A DNA stretch of 64,000 nucleotides from CAZTBB01 sp964611755. GTDB lineage: Bacteria > Pseudomonadota > Alphaproteobacteria > Micavibrionales > Micavibrionaceae. The stretch's first letter is position 1. Every line of letters starts with the position of its first letter. Below the pieces are notes generated by a model, which ran no database searches, was not told the DNA's origin, and saw only the letters and a list, made by a program, of their open reading frames with translations. A program made the position numbers and the translations under genes. The DNA is taken from positions 62,001 to 126,000 of the forward strand of contig CAZTBB010000001.1 of NCBI GenBank assembly GCA_964611755.1. The letters are read 5' to 3'. This document shows, one piece after another, positions 48,973 through 58,408 of this stretch.

Positions 48973-51147
48973 ATGACTGTCCAGTCAGGCAATATCCAAG
49001 CGAAACAGGCGAGTGTGGTGACACAGGATCAAAAAAGTGGCGTATCTAGGCTGTCTCTGCTTTTCAGCGGGTCACCGGCGCGCATCTGGAAAAGCCGGAT
49101 TAGCTGGCGCATTACGCTGGTCGTGTTTTTGACCATTCTGACAGTCCAAGCCGCTATTTTGAACATTACAGCCAAGGATTTTGAACAATCACGCCTTGTC
49201 GATCTTCGTGAGACGGGGCGCTCGGCCATTGTGCCGTTGATTAATATGAGCGGTATTGATTTCTTTGCCTCTCCCTTTGATAACGCGGATATGAACCGCT
49301 TGCTTTCGACAACGCGCGTCAATGGCCTTGTGGTTTATGCCAGTGATTTGAGCCTGATCAAAGCCTATGGAGAGCCAACAGCGCTGACGGTGCTCGATCA
49401 AAACAGCCTTGAGCGGGAGTATTACAGCCCCGATGGTAGTGCATATGAAACAATTTTCAGATCCAATGATCTCTCGAGGCCTTATATCATTTTGGCACGC
49501 TTTGATGCCGGCCATATCAAAAAGGAAGTCGAGAGTTTTGTTCGGCAAACAATCATTATCATGCTTTTGATGTCGGCATTTGTCACGGCGGTTTTGATGA
49601 TTGCTCTTGGGCATTGGTTGTTGGAACCGATTTTGTTTATGCGCAATAATTTGATTGCAGCATCAAAAAATCCGGAAGACCCGGAAATTGAAAATTCTCC
49701 CTTTGATGGCGGCGATGAAATCGGAGAGGCTATCGAAATTGCCCAAAAATTGATTTATCAGAATGCTGATAACATGCACCGCATGAAAAGCGCAGCAGAA
49801 GATAAAATTCATAAGCTGGCTTATTACGACACCCTTACGGGCTTGCCAAACAGAACGATGTTCCTGGAAAAATTGGCCGAGGCCACACGCGAGTTAAAAG
49901 ATAATAAGAATATGCGCTTTGCCGTTATTACCGTTGATTTGGATCATTTCAAGGATATCAATGACTCGATGGGGCATAATGTGGGTGATGCGATTTTGCG
50001 CGCTGTCGGAAAACGCCTGCGCTCGGCTTTGCCGGATTCGGCCACAGTTTCCCGAACAGGTGAGGATGAATATGCAATTATGATGTCTTTGGCATCGGGA
50101 ACATCGGCCTATGAAATTGCAACGCGCATTGCCGGTGTTGTACGCAATGAGCCATTCAAAGTGTTTACCGAAGAATTTCAAGTGCGATCATCGATCGGGG
50201 TGTCCACATTCCCGGATAATGGTACAGACCCTGATCAGGTGCTAAAGAACGCCGATATTGCGCTGAACCGTGCCAAGGAAGATGGGCGTGATACGATCAA
50301 AGAATATTCTGAAGATTTTGATCGTATGGTGCAACAACGCTTCCAAATGTTGCGTGATTTGCGTGATGCTCTGGAGCTGGAGCAATTCCAATTATTCTAT
50401 CAGCCACAGCTTGACCTGAAATCCGGCAAGATTATCGGTGCCGAGGCATTGCTGCGTTGGTGGAAGCCGGATAACTCAAAAGAAGGCGGATCATTTATTT
50501 CGCCCGGTGAATTTATTCCCGTGGCCGAGCAATCCGGCTTGATCCTTCCCATCGGGGAATGGGTGATGAAACGCGCATGTCAGGATGCAAAAGCCTGGCG
50601 CGAAAAACATGGCATTGATGCCAGTGTGGCGATTAATATTTCTGCGGCGCAATTTACACAAAGTAATCTTGTCGCCAATGTCAAAGATGTCTTGAAAGAT
50701 ACAGGCATTGATCCAAATTGTCTTGAGCTGGAAGTGACTGAGAGCCTGTTTATGGATGATGTGGAACACACAATCGATACATTGCATTCATTGAGCAGCC
50801 TTGGCATTGAAATTTCTATTGATGATTTTGGTACGGGCTATTCCTCTTTGTCTTATTTGCGTCAATTCCCGATTGATCGTTTGAAAATTGACCAGTCTTT
50901 TATTCGTAATGCGCTGAATAACCCGGATGATGCATCGATTGCGGAGACGATTGTAGCCCTTGGCCATTCGTTGAATTTGAAGGTTATCGCGGAAGGTGTG
51001 GAGACCAAGGACCATGAAAGCTTTTTGATTGAAAAGGGCTGTGATGAGGTTCAGGGATATCGTTATTCTCGCCCTGTGCCGCTTAGTGAGTTCATTACCT
51101 TTGCCAAAAACTACAATCAGGATTTATCCCAATTTGATGCCGGCTAG
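48973..51147 (+). CDS. GGDEF-EAL protein, probable c-di-GMP phosphodiesterase
   Basis: 724 residues: first span near 46-66, periplasmic sensor domain (about 67-190), second span near 193-218, HAMP-like linker, GGDEF-like domain (about 275-450) and EAL domain (about 465-715). The GGDEF signature is replaced by TGEDEY, so synthase activity is doubtful. The EAL domain keeps its motifs: GAEALLRWW, ELEVTESLF, SIDDFGTGYSSLSYLRQFP, DQSFI and KVIAEGVET, so it should hydrolyse c-di-GMP at the membrane in response to an unknown periplasmic signal. It is monocistronic and converges on miaA six bases away. It may counteract the production of surface polysaccharide. Confidence 0.92.
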   Translation: MTVQSGNIQAKQASVVTQDQKSGVSRLSLLFSGSPARIWKSRISWRITLVVFLTILTVQAAILNITAKDFEQSRLVDLRETGRSAIVPLINMSGIDFFASPFDNADMNRLLSTTRVNGLVVYASDLSLIKAYGEPTALTVLDQNSLEREYYSPDGSAYETIFRSNDLSRPYIILARFDAGHIKKEVESFVRQTIIIMLLMSAFVTAVLMIALGHWLLEPILFMRNNLIAASKNPEDPEIENSPFDGGDEIGEAIEIAQKLIYQNADNMHRMKSAAEDKIHKLAYYDTLTGLPNRTMFLEKLAEATRELKDNKNMRFAVITVDLDHFKDINDSMGHNVGDAILRAVGKRLRSALPDSATVSRTGEDEYAIMMSLASGTSAYEIATRIAGVVRNEPFKVFTEEFQVRSSIGVSTFPDNGTDPDQVLKNADIALNRAKEDGRDTIKEYSEDFDRMVQQRFQMLRDLRDALELEQFQLFYQPQLDLKSGKIIGAEALLRWWKPDNSKEGGSFISPGEFIPVAEQSGLILPIGEWVMKRACQDAKAWREKHGIDASVAINISAAQFTQSNLVANVKDVLKDTGIDPNCLELEVTESLFMDDVEHTIDTLHSLSSLGIEISIDDFGTGYSSLSYLRQFPIDRLKIDQSFIRNALNNPDDASIAETIVALGHSLNLKVIAEGVETKDHESFLIEKGCDEVQGYRYSRPVPLSEFITFAKNYNQDLSQFDAG

Positions 51148-51153
51148 GCAGGT

Positions 51154-52041
51154 TTAATTTTCTTGTTTTTCATCTTTATTAAAAAGTTGATTACGGAACC
51201 ATGTGGTTTGCCGTTTGGCGTATTGCCGCGTCTCTGCTTGTGATTTTTCTATCGCCTCGTCCTTGTTCATAGTCCCTGTGATATAAGACCAGAGGTGACG
51301 AAAACCCAGAGCTTTGGTCAAGGGCACGCCATCGATAACATCGCCGTCTTCAATGCGCTTGCCAAAGGCTTCCACTTCTTCGAGAGCGCCGATCTCAAGC
51401 ATTCTTGCGAAGCGCTGATTGCAATTATTATACAGCACGCTGCGCTCGGGCATGACCAAATGAATTTCAAAATCCCAATTTTCGGGGGGCATGAGGCGTG
51501 GAAGTTTTTGCCATTCAGACAGCGATTTTCCCGTGGCTTGCAGAACTTCCCATGCGCGTACAAGGCGTGCCGTATGATAGGGGTGAAAACGTGCAGCCAT
51601 AACCGGGTCATGTTCTTGGAGCATCTCATGGAAGCCGGGATTGCCAAGCTCTTGTTGCAAGGCTACGGCTTGCGCACGAATGTCATCGGGTACATCCGGC
51701 ATGGGTGATAACCCATCCATCAAGGCCTTGATATAAAGGCCGGAACCGCCGCATATGATCGGCGTTTGCCCTTGTGCAATGACATCATGAATTAGCGGCT
51801 CGGCAATTTCACGCCAGTTTCCCGCCGAGCATGGATCATTGGGGTGTAAATGGCTGTAGAGGCGGTGAGGTGCCTTGTTGAGGTCATTCTTATCCGGCTG
51901 GGCGGTCAGGATCGGAAGATCATCATAGATTTGCATGGAGTCACAATTAATAATCACTCCATCATATTTCTCGGCGAGATCGAGTGCCTTTTGTGATTTT
52001 CCACTGGCCGTAGGGCCGGCAATAATATGAATTTTATGCAC
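51154..52041 (-). CDS. miaA: tRNA dimethylallyltransferase
   Basis: 295 residues from a GTG at 52041 (MHKIHIIAGPTASGKS); no in-frame ATG is near. P-loop GPTASGKSQKALDLA at the start, then INCDSMQIYDDLPILTAQP (near residue 32), the ICGGSGLYIKALMDGLSP block (near 96) and RLVRAWEVLQATGKSLSEW (near 158). It prenylates A37 of tRNAs reading UNN codons. The C-terminus (QAETRQYAKRQTTWFRNQLF) is complete. It ends six bases from the convergent EAL gene; degP upstream is separated by a strong terminator (52075-52108), so miaA has its own promoter or relies on read-through. Confidence 0.95.
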   Translation of the reverse strand: MHKIHIIAGPTASGKSQKALDLAEKYDGVIINCDSMQIYDDLPILTAQPDKNDLNKAPHRLYSHLHPNDPCSAGNWREIAEPLIHDVIAQGQTPIICGGSGLYIKALMDGLSPMPDVPDDIRAQAVALQQELGNPGFHEMLQEHDPVMAARFHPYHTARLVRAWEVLQATGKSLSEWQKLPRLMPPENWDFEIHLVMPERSVLYNNCNQRFARMLEIGALEEVEAFGKRIEDGDVIDGVPLTKALGFRHLWSYITGTMNKDEAIEKSQAETRQYAKRQTTWFRNQLFNKDEKQEN

Positions 52042-52074
52042 GGTTTTATGCCTAAAAAAAAATAAGCCTGTTTT

Positions 52075-52108
52075 AAAAAGGCGCCTTATCCGTTATGACG
52101 GCGCCTTT
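52075..52108 (-). terminator. Rho-independent terminator after degP
   Basis: On the minus strand AAAGGCGCC and GGCGCCTTT form a perfect nine-base stem (52100-52108 with 52077-52085) with a 14-base loop and five T. It starts 9 bases after the degP stop and lies just before miaA on the same strand. Confidence 0.85.
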
Positions 52109-52116
52109 ACATAGTT

Positions 52117-53655
52117 TTAGTTTTTCTTTTTATCGCTTTTTTCTTTGTCTTTATCTTTGTTTTTGGTGTCTGGTTTTTCCAAACGCAAAGCGACAAAGCG
52201 TGCATCACCGCTTCTGTTGACAAGCAAAAGAATTGAGCTGCGATCTTGTTTGACGGCTTTTTCGACAATCTCTTTGGCTTGATCGGTTTTTGTCACGGCC
52301 GTTTGGTTGATTTCAACAATGACATCCCCTTGAAGCAGCCCTTTCATAGCGGCATCACTTGTCTCGCTTACCTCTGTGATGATCAGACCTTGAACATCCG
52401 CAGAGAGTGCGAATTCATCACGTAATGCCTCGTTCAGAGCTTGTAGTTTGAGGCCAAGAGGCTCAATCTCTGTGCCCTTCATCGCCGTATCATCTTCGGG
52501 CATGGTCGAGCTGGCGATCAAGCCTTCTTCTTCTGCCTTTTCAAGTTCGCCTATTCTGACATCAACTTTGACAATTTTGCCCTCACGCCAGAGCTCAACC
52601 TCAACTTTGGCATCGATATCTGTTTCGGCCACAATACGCGGCAATTGGCGCATCGTATCAACATCCTGGCCATTAAAGCGCATAATGACATCACCGGCCT
52701 GAATACCTGCGGCTTCTGCAGGACCTTCTGGCGTCAGGCTTGCAACCAAAGCGCCTTGTGCCTCTTTCAAGCCGAGGCTTTCGGCGATTTCTTCATTCAC
52801 AGTTTGAATGCGAACGCCAAGCCACCCGCGGCGTGTGCGGCCATATTTAATAATCTGATCAATAACAGGCTTGGCCAATGCGGAGGGAATGGCAAAGCCA
52901 ATGCCAACCGATCCGCCGGAGGGTGAAAAGATAGCCGTATTGATTCCAATAACACGCCCGATCATATCAAACATCGGACCGCCGGAATTTCCGCGGTTAA
53001 TAGAGGCATCCGTTTGGATAAAGTCATCATACGGGCCGGAATTGATATCACGCTGACGTGCGGAGACAATACCAGCTGTTACCGTACCACCCAGACCAAA
53101 GGGGTTACCAATGGCAACAACCCAGTCACCAACGCGCAGGCGATCGCTTTCGCCAAATTTTACAGCCGTTAGCTCTTTATCCGTTTTTACTTGAAGCACG
53201 GCCAAATCCGTTTTTTCATCACGGCCAATCACCTCGGCCTCGATTGTTTCATCATCATGGAATGTCACGCGCACCTCGTCGGCATCGCGAATGACATGGT
53301 TGTTGGTGACGATATACCCTTTTTCGGCATCAATAATAAAGCCGGAGCCCAGAGATGCAGGCGGAATAGCGGGGCTTGATGGCCCGCCGCGGCGCTCAAA
53401 AAATTCCTCGAAAAAGTCTTCAAAAGGGGAGCCCGGGGGAAATTGAGGAAGATCAGGCATATCGGCTATATCGCCAACTTTTTGCGTGGATGAGATATTC
53501 ACAACAGCCGGAAGAAGGTCATCGACAAGCTCAGCGAAACTATCCGGCCCGCTAAAGCTTCCAAAGCCTTGGGCGTCAGCAGAATTATTCGTCATGAAAA
53601 CAGCACCTGACATCAAGCAGGCCATTAAAAATAATCCAACGAGAAATTTGCGCAT
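52117..53655 (-). CDS. degP: periplasmic serine protease DegP/Do family
   Basis: 512 residues. Signal peptide MRKFLVGLFLMACLMSGAVF; Ser-protease domain with catalytic His in IVTNNHVIRDADEV (near residue 120), Asp in DEKTDLAVLQV (near 148) and Ser in RGNSGGPMFDMIGR (near 226); then two PDZ domains (about 285-375 and 400-480). The tail is Lys/Asp-rich (NKDKDKEKSDKKKN). It degrades or refolds misfolded envelope proteins. It lies next to hflCK, which also belongs to membrane quality control, on the same strand with a 140-base gap, so it probably has its own promoter. RBS GAGGATATT is good. Confidence 0.95.
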   Translation of the reverse strand: MRKFLVGLFLMACLMSGAVFMTNNSADAQGFGSFSGPDSFAELVDDLLPAVVNISSTQKVGDIADMPDLPQFPPGSPFEDFFEEFFERRGGPSSPAIPPASLGSGFIIDAEKGYIVTNNHVIRDADEVRVTFHDDETIEAEVIGRDEKTDLAVLQVKTDKELTAVKFGESDRLRVGDWVVAIGNPFGLGGTVTAGIVSARQRDINSGPYDDFIQTDASINRGNSGGPMFDMIGRVIGINTAIFSPSGGSVGIGFAIPSALAKPVIDQIIKYGRTRRGWLGVRIQTVNEEIAESLGLKEAQGALVASLTPEGPAEAAGIQAGDVIMRFNGQDVDTMRQLPRIVAETDIDAKVEVELWREGKIVKVDVRIGELEKAEEEGLIASSTMPEDDTAMKGTEIEPLGLKLQALNEALRDEFALSADVQGLIITEVSETSDAAMKGLLQGDVIVEINQTAVTKTDQAKEIVEKAVKQDRSSILLLVNRSGDARFVALRLEKPDTKNKDKDKEKSDKKKN

Positions 53656-53795
53656 AATATCCTCTTTTAATTGATTGAATCCATGCGCTCTTGCGCTATG
53701 AAAATAGCGATCTTAAAGAACGCGACATTAAACTCTAAGCCTTGCTTATGAGTGGGTCAACACCCGAGTGCGGGAAAAGATGTTTCGGGTCGGTG

Positions 53796-54767
53796 CTAAC
53801 GCCCGTCACTATCCTGGAAGTAGCGGAAAAAGTCACTATTCGGGGATAAGATCAAACGTGTATCAGGATCAGCCAATGTGTTTCTATAGGCTTCCATCGA
53901 GCGGATAAAGGAATAGAAATCCTTATCCTTATTGAAGGCATTGGCATAGATTTTAAAAGCTTCATTGTCGCCTTGACCTCTGATTTTTTGAGAATCACGC
54001 TGAGCTTCCGCCAATAGAACTGCACGCTCTTTTTCGGCCGTAGAGCGAATTTCCAAGGCACGCTCTTCCCCTTTGGCGCGTGTTTCTGTGGCGCGCTCTT
54101 TAAGCTCGGAAATCATACGGCGTACTGTTGATGTTCGAAGGTCAGCCGTCAAATCAGCACGGACAATGCGGACATCGACAATTTCAATACCAAGTTCGTC
54201 TTTTTCTATGCTGCGGTTTACGCGCTGCTGGATATCACTCATGATTTTTGTACGATCACTAGAAAGCAATTCCTCAAGCGTTGTTTTACCAAGAACTGCA
54301 CGAGTGGCATCGGCCAGAATACTCTCAATACGGCCATTGGCATTAAAAACAGTGCCGAGCGTTTTTAGGAATTGGAGCGGGTCAACAATTTTGTAGCGGG
54401 CAAAAGTATCAACAATGATGGGCTCCCCGCTGACATCACCAAAGCCGGCAGGATCGGAATTATCTGCAGCCTCTCCTTCTGCGGCAACGGAACGCAGGAC
54501 AGTCTGGTTTGAAATAACAACCTGATTGGGTGCGGGATCAACAGAGAGAATACGCTTGTCAAAATAGCGCACATCTTGGATGAACGGGATTTTTACATGC
54601 AATCCGGGGCCTTTGATCAGGCTGGACGGATTGTCTCTATCACCAACCGGTTGACCAAGTTGAAGCACAATGGCTTGTTCACGCTGGTCGACTGTGAAAA
54701 GAGATTGTGAGGCAATGATAAGGCCCAGAGCTATGATGGCTAAAAATCCAATAAGTAGTTTATTCAT
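53796..54767 (-). CDS. hflC: HflC, SPFH-domain modulator of FtsH
   Basis: 323 residues. One N-terminal span (KLLIGFLAIIALGLIIASQS), then the band-7/SPFH domain with VDQREQAIVLQLGQPVGDRD and GPGLHVKIPFIQDVRYFDKR, followed by a coiled coil rich in Glu/Arg (RATETRAKGEERALEIRSTA). HflC and HflK form a large periplasmic cage around FtsH protease and limit its action on membrane proteins. An insertion near residues 90-108 (SVAAEGEAADNSDPAGFGDV) is longer than in E. coli HflC. It follows hflK by 57 bases on the same strand. Confidence 0.95.
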   Translation of the reverse strand: MNKLLIGFLAIIALGLIIASQSLFTVDQREQAIVLQLGQPVGDRDNPSSLIKGPGLHVKIPFIQDVRYFDKRILSVDPAPNQVVISNQTVLRSVAAEGEAADNSDPAGFGDVSGEPIIVDTFARYKIVDPLQFLKTLGTVFNANGRIESILADATRAVLGKTTLEELLSSDRTKIMSDIQQRVNRSIEKDELGIEIVDVRIVRADLTADLRTSTVRRMISELKERATETRAKGEERALEIRSTAEKERAVLLAEAQRDSQKIRGQGDNEAFKIYANAFNKDKDFYSFIRSMEAYRNTLADPDTRLILSPNSDFFRYFQDSDGR

Positions 54768-54824
54768 CGTTTTTTCTTTTCCGTTTTAAATTTTCGTTTT
54801 GTACTTTTGAGAGCCCTTAAATGG

Positions 54825-55919
54825 CTATTGCGCGTTGCTTGATCGGCGAAGCTCATTCAACGGCAAGTAAGGCACAACACCTGTGCCAGAGCCTTGATCA
54901 TCCATGATGATTTTAGAGGCGTTGTTCAACACTTCTTCCATTGTTTCAATAAAGATACGCTCACGCGTTACATCCTTGCCTGTGATATAGGCCTGATAAA
55001 CGGAATTGAAGCGGTCCGCATCCCCTGTTGCTCTGGCAACGGTTGATTGTTTATAGGCTTCTGCTTCCTGCAAAAGCTTGATGGCTTCCCCGCGTGCACG
55101 CGGAATAATGTCCTCGCGGTAGGCTTGTGCTCTATTCTGGACATCTTCACCATCCTGTTTGGCAGATTGAACATCTTGGAAAGCATCCTGCACATCCGGG
55201 TGAACTTCGGCTTGTTGGATCAAAACCTGATTGATGTTTACACCGGAATTATATTCATCCAGATTTTTTTGAATAATATCCTTGGCGCGCAAAGCCACTT
55301 CTTCACGGTCTGTCGTGATGATCGGGAACATATTGGTTTGTCCGACAACTTCGCGGATCGCACTTTCCGCTACCTTTTTGATTGTGTTTTCCTGATCCTG
55401 GATTTCAAAGAGGAAATCTTCGGATGACTTGATATTCCAGAGAATAACAAGATCCAGATCAACGATATTTCTATCGGAGGTCAGCATAAGGCTCTCTTCC
55501 GGCACATTTTGTGTTTGTGCCCCGCTGCGTGCAAAACGATCAAAGAATCCAATCGTCATGCGGCGCAATGTATTCACATTCACCTTGGTTCCGTTTTCGA
55601 TCGGTGCCGGAAAGTGATAGCCGAGGCCTTCATTTGTTTGGGTGCGATCCCATGCGCCAAAGCGCTGGACAACCATGTGTTCACCGGGGTTAACAATGTA
55701 AAATCCGCTGGCAAGCCATAGCATTACAATAGCGGCAACAACTAAAACGACTTTGCCGCCGCCAAAATTTCCAGGCATGGCTGTACGGAAATTTTCACGC
55801 GCATTGCGCAAGATATCATCAAGGTCAGGTTGATCATCATGAGGGCCGCGTCCATCATCATTTCCGGGCTTTCCCCATGGGTTTTTTCCATTTCCACCAG
55901 ATTTATTTTCCCAAGGCAT
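54825..55919 (-). CDS. hflK: HflK, SPFH-domain modulator of FtsH
   Basis: 364 residues. The Gly/Asn/Asp-rich N-terminus (MPWENKSGGNGKNPWGKPGN) is the typical HflK cytoplasmic tail. One span follows (VVLVVAAIVMLWLASGFYIV, near residue 55), then the SPFH domain (VNPGEHMVVQRFGAWDRTQT, and GLGYHFPAPIENGTKVNV). Near the C-terminus is YLPLNELRR. It forms the HflKC complex with FtsH. It is the first gene of the hflK-hflC unit, divergent from the apbC gene 81 bases away. Confidence 0.96.
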   Translation of the reverse strand: MPWENKSGGNGKNPWGKPGNDDGRGPHDDQPDLDDILRNARENFRTAMPGNFGGGKVVLVVAAIVMLWLASGFYIVNPGEHMVVQRFGAWDRTQTNEGLGYHFPAPIENGTKVNVNTLRRMTIGFFDRFARSGAQTQNVPEESLMLTSDRNIVDLDLVILWNIKSSEDFLFEIQDQENTIKKVAESAIREVVGQTNMFPIITTDREEVALRAKDIIQKNLDEYNSGVNINQVLIQQAEVHPDVQDAFQDVQSAKQDGEDVQNRAQAYREDIIPRARGEAIKLLQEAEAYKQSTVARATGDADRFNSVYQAYITGKDVTRERIFIETMEEVLNNASKIIMDDQGSGTGVVPYLPLNELRRSSNAQ

Positions 55920-56000
55920 TTAAATTATCCATTACTTTTTGATTAAATTTCGAATAACAATATCTTTTTCTGGAATGAAGGCAAGGAAAACCGAACAAAA

Positions 56001-57059
56001 ATGACTCAAAATCGTCAAGAAGAGATAGCAAAACTTCTCAGGCAGATCGATGCGCCATCATCCGGGCATGGGTCTGTTACTTTATCAGACATGATTGAAT
56101 CCGTTCATTGTGATGACACGCAGCTTGTCGTGATGATCTTGGTTGATCCAAAAGACGGGCCCCAATTAGAGCCATTGCGTCAGGAGGCCGAGAAATTGCT
56201 GGCCCATCATTTTGATGATTTAAAGGTGAGTGTGATTTTAACGGCCGAAGCGGCGCAACAAAAAGCCCCGGCCTCTTCGATGCCGGATCCGCATGGCATG
56301 AATAAAAACCCGCCCTTGGATTTGCCGATTAAACACATCATAGCCGTTGCCTCCGGTAAGGGCGGTGTCGGAAAATCGACCGTGTCTATGAATTTGGCTA
56401 TCGCACTGGCCAAGCAGGGCTATAAAACAGGATTGCTGGATGCCGATATTTACGGCCCCTCTATCCCCAAGATGAGTGCACTTGAGGGGCAAAAGCCGGA
56501 TTTTAATGACGATAATCAGATTATTCCCTTGCACGCCCACGGCTTGAAAATCATGTCGATTGGCTTCATGGTCAAGAATGAAGAAGCGCTTGTCTGGCGC
56601 GGCCCCATGGTGCAAAGCGCGATTTACCAGATGTTCCGGGATGTGGAATGGCGAGCCGAAGGCGAGGATGAGCTGGATGTTCTCATCGTTGATATGCCGC
56701 CCGGCACGGGTGATGCGCAACTGACATTGGCGCAAAAAGTTCCTGTATCCGGTGCCATTATTGTCTCCACGCCGCAGGATATTGCCCTCATCGATGCGCG
56801 CAAGGCTGTGGCAATGTTTGAAAAAGTCGGTGTGCCGATTTGGGGCGTCATTGAGAATATGAGCACGCATATCTGTTCGAATTGCGGGCATGAAGATCCG
56901 ATATTTGGCCATGGCGGTGCCGAGAATGAGGCGCAAAATCTGGGCGTGTCTTTCTTGGGTGCAATTCCTTTGGAAAGATCTATTCGAGAGCATGCTGATC
57001 AAGGCAAGCCAGTAGATGATCATTTTAAGGCGATAGCAGAGAAAATTGTGCTGGATTAA
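56001..57059 (+). CDS. apbC: Mrp/NBP35-type iron-sulfur carrier ATPase
   Basis: 352 residues. A DUF59-like domain (about 1-90) precedes the ParA-type ATPase: deviant Walker A VASGKGGVGKSTVSMNLAIA (near residue 115), GLLDADIYGPSIPKM (near 147) and Walker B LIVDMPPGTGDAQLT (near 232). The bridging Cys pair is in STHICSNCGHED (near 293), which holds a [4Fe-4S] cluster between two subunits. It delivers Fe-S clusters to target proteins. It diverges from hflK and converges on purD with three bases between the stops. Confidence 0.95.
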   Translation: MTQNRQEEIAKLLRQIDAPSSGHGSVTLSDMIESVHCDDTQLVVMILVDPKDGPQLEPLRQEAEKLLAHHFDDLKVSVILTAEAAQQKAPASSMPDPHGMNKNPPLDLPIKHIIAVASGKGGVGKSTVSMNLAIALAKQGYKTGLLDADIYGPSIPKMSALEGQKPDFNDDNQIIPLHAHGLKIMSIGFMVKNEEALVWRGPMVQSAIYQMFRDVEWRAEGEDELDVLIVDMPPGTGDAQLTLAQKVPVSGAIIVSTPQDIALIDARKAVAMFEKVGVPIWGVIENMSTHICSNCGHEDPIFGHGGAENEAQNLGVSFLGAIPLERSIREHADQGKPVDDHFKAIAEKIVLD

Positions 57060-57062
57060 GCT

Positions 57063-58355
57063 TTAATCCATAAGGGCACGCCAGCCAATATCACGGCGGC
57101 AGAATCCATCAGGCCAGTCAATTTTATCAATCGCGGCATAGGCACTGTCTTTTGATTCTTTGAGAGTATCGCCAAGTGCCGTGACCCCAAGAACGCGCCC
57201 ACCAATACTGAGCAGTTTGCCATGATCATCTTTTTTTGTGCCTGCATGAAAGATGATCACGTTATCCGTATCACTCGCGGCATTAACATCAAGAATAGGC
57301 GTGTTTTTCGGGTAAGTTCCGGGATAGCCTTCTGTCGCCATAACAACACACATGGCCGGGCGCTCGCTCCATGTAACGGAGCCCTTGATTTCATCCAAAC
57401 GGCCATGCGCCCCTGCGCTCAGGATATCCAGCAAATCGCCTTGCAAGCGCGGAATAAGCACCTGACACTCGGGGTCACCAAAACGGACATTATATTCCAG
57501 AAGATAAGGCTCACCGCGCACCACCATCACGCCGGCATACAGAACACCGGTAAACGGGCATCCTTCTTTAGCCATGGCATCGATTGTGGGTTGAATAATG
57601 CGGTGAAGAATTTTTTCTTCAAGCTCAGGCGACATGAGTCGCGCCGGAGAATAAGCGCCCATGCCTCCTGTATTTGGACCTACATCACCATCAAAGGCGC
57701 GCTTGTGGTCTTGCGCCGAGGTCAGGGGAAGCATTGATGTCCCATCGGCAAGGGCAAAGTAGCTGAGTTCTTCGCCATCGAGAAATTCTTCAACGACGAT
57801 TTCTGCCCCGGCATCACCGAACTTGTTTTCCTCAAGCATATTATCAACGGCTTGAAGCGCCTCTTCTTTTGTCTCGGCAATGATCACACCTTTACCGGCC
57901 GCAAGGCCATCGGCTTTGACAACAATAGGCATCCCTTTTTCAGCCGCCAAATCTTCGATAAATTGTTTAGCGGGCGCCACATCTTTAAAACGTGCATAGC
58001 GCGCCGTCGGGATATTATAGGTGGCACATAAATCTTTCATAAAGCCTTTGGAGCCCTCGAGGCGGGCGGCAGATTTGCTCGGGCCAAAAACAGCAATGCC
58101 CTGTTTTTGTAATTTATCAGCCAAGCCCAGAACAAGCGGTGCTTCCGGACCGACAATAACAAGATCAATTTTTTCTTGAACCGCAAATTTAGTCAGGCCA
58201 TCCACATCTTCCGCAGCGATGTTTACAGGCTCTGCACTTTCATTAATGCCTGCATTCCCCGGAGCGCAGAAAAGCGCCTTACAGTTTCTTGATTGTGACA
58301 AGCCCCAAGCCAAAGCATGTTCTCTTCCACCAGATCCAACCAATAATACGCGCAT
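57063..58355 (-). CDS. purD: phosphoribosylamine-glycine ligase
   Basis: 430 residues, the usual length for GARS, the second enzyme of purine synthesis. ATP-grasp family: MRVLLVGSGGREHALAWGLS at the N-terminus, GPEAPLVLGLADKLQKQG (near residue 75), then KADGLAAGKGVIIAE (near 147), the NTGGMGAYSPARLMS block (near 230) and VRFGDPECQVLIPRL (near 292). The sequence is complete. It is separated from putA by 53 bases on the same strand. xseA, a frequent divergent neighbour of purD, is beyond putA. Confidence 0.97.
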   Translation of the reverse strand: MRVLLVGSGGREHALAWGLSQSRNCKALFCAPGNAGINESAEPVNIAAEDVDGLTKFAVQEKIDLVIVGPEAPLVLGLADKLQKQGIAVFGPSKSAARLEGSKGFMKDLCATYNIPTARYARFKDVAPAKQFIEDLAAEKGMPIVVKADGLAAGKGVIIAETKEEALQAVDNMLEENKFGDAGAEIVVEEFLDGEELSYFALADGTSMLPLTSAQDHKRAFDGDVGPNTGGMGAYSPARLMSPELEEKILHRIIQPTIDAMAKEGCPFTGVLYAGVMVVRGEPYLLEYNVRFGDPECQVLIPRLQGDLLDILSAGAHGRLDEIKGSVTWSERPAMCVVMATEGYPGTYPKNTPILDVNAASDTDNVIIFHAGTKKDDHGKLLSIGGRVLGVTALGDTLKESKDSAYAAIDKIDWPDGFCRRDIGWRALMD

Positions 58356-58408
58356 CTTTAAAACCTCTTAAGGAATAGTAGTAAAACCGAATATTGAGCT
58401 AGTTTAAT

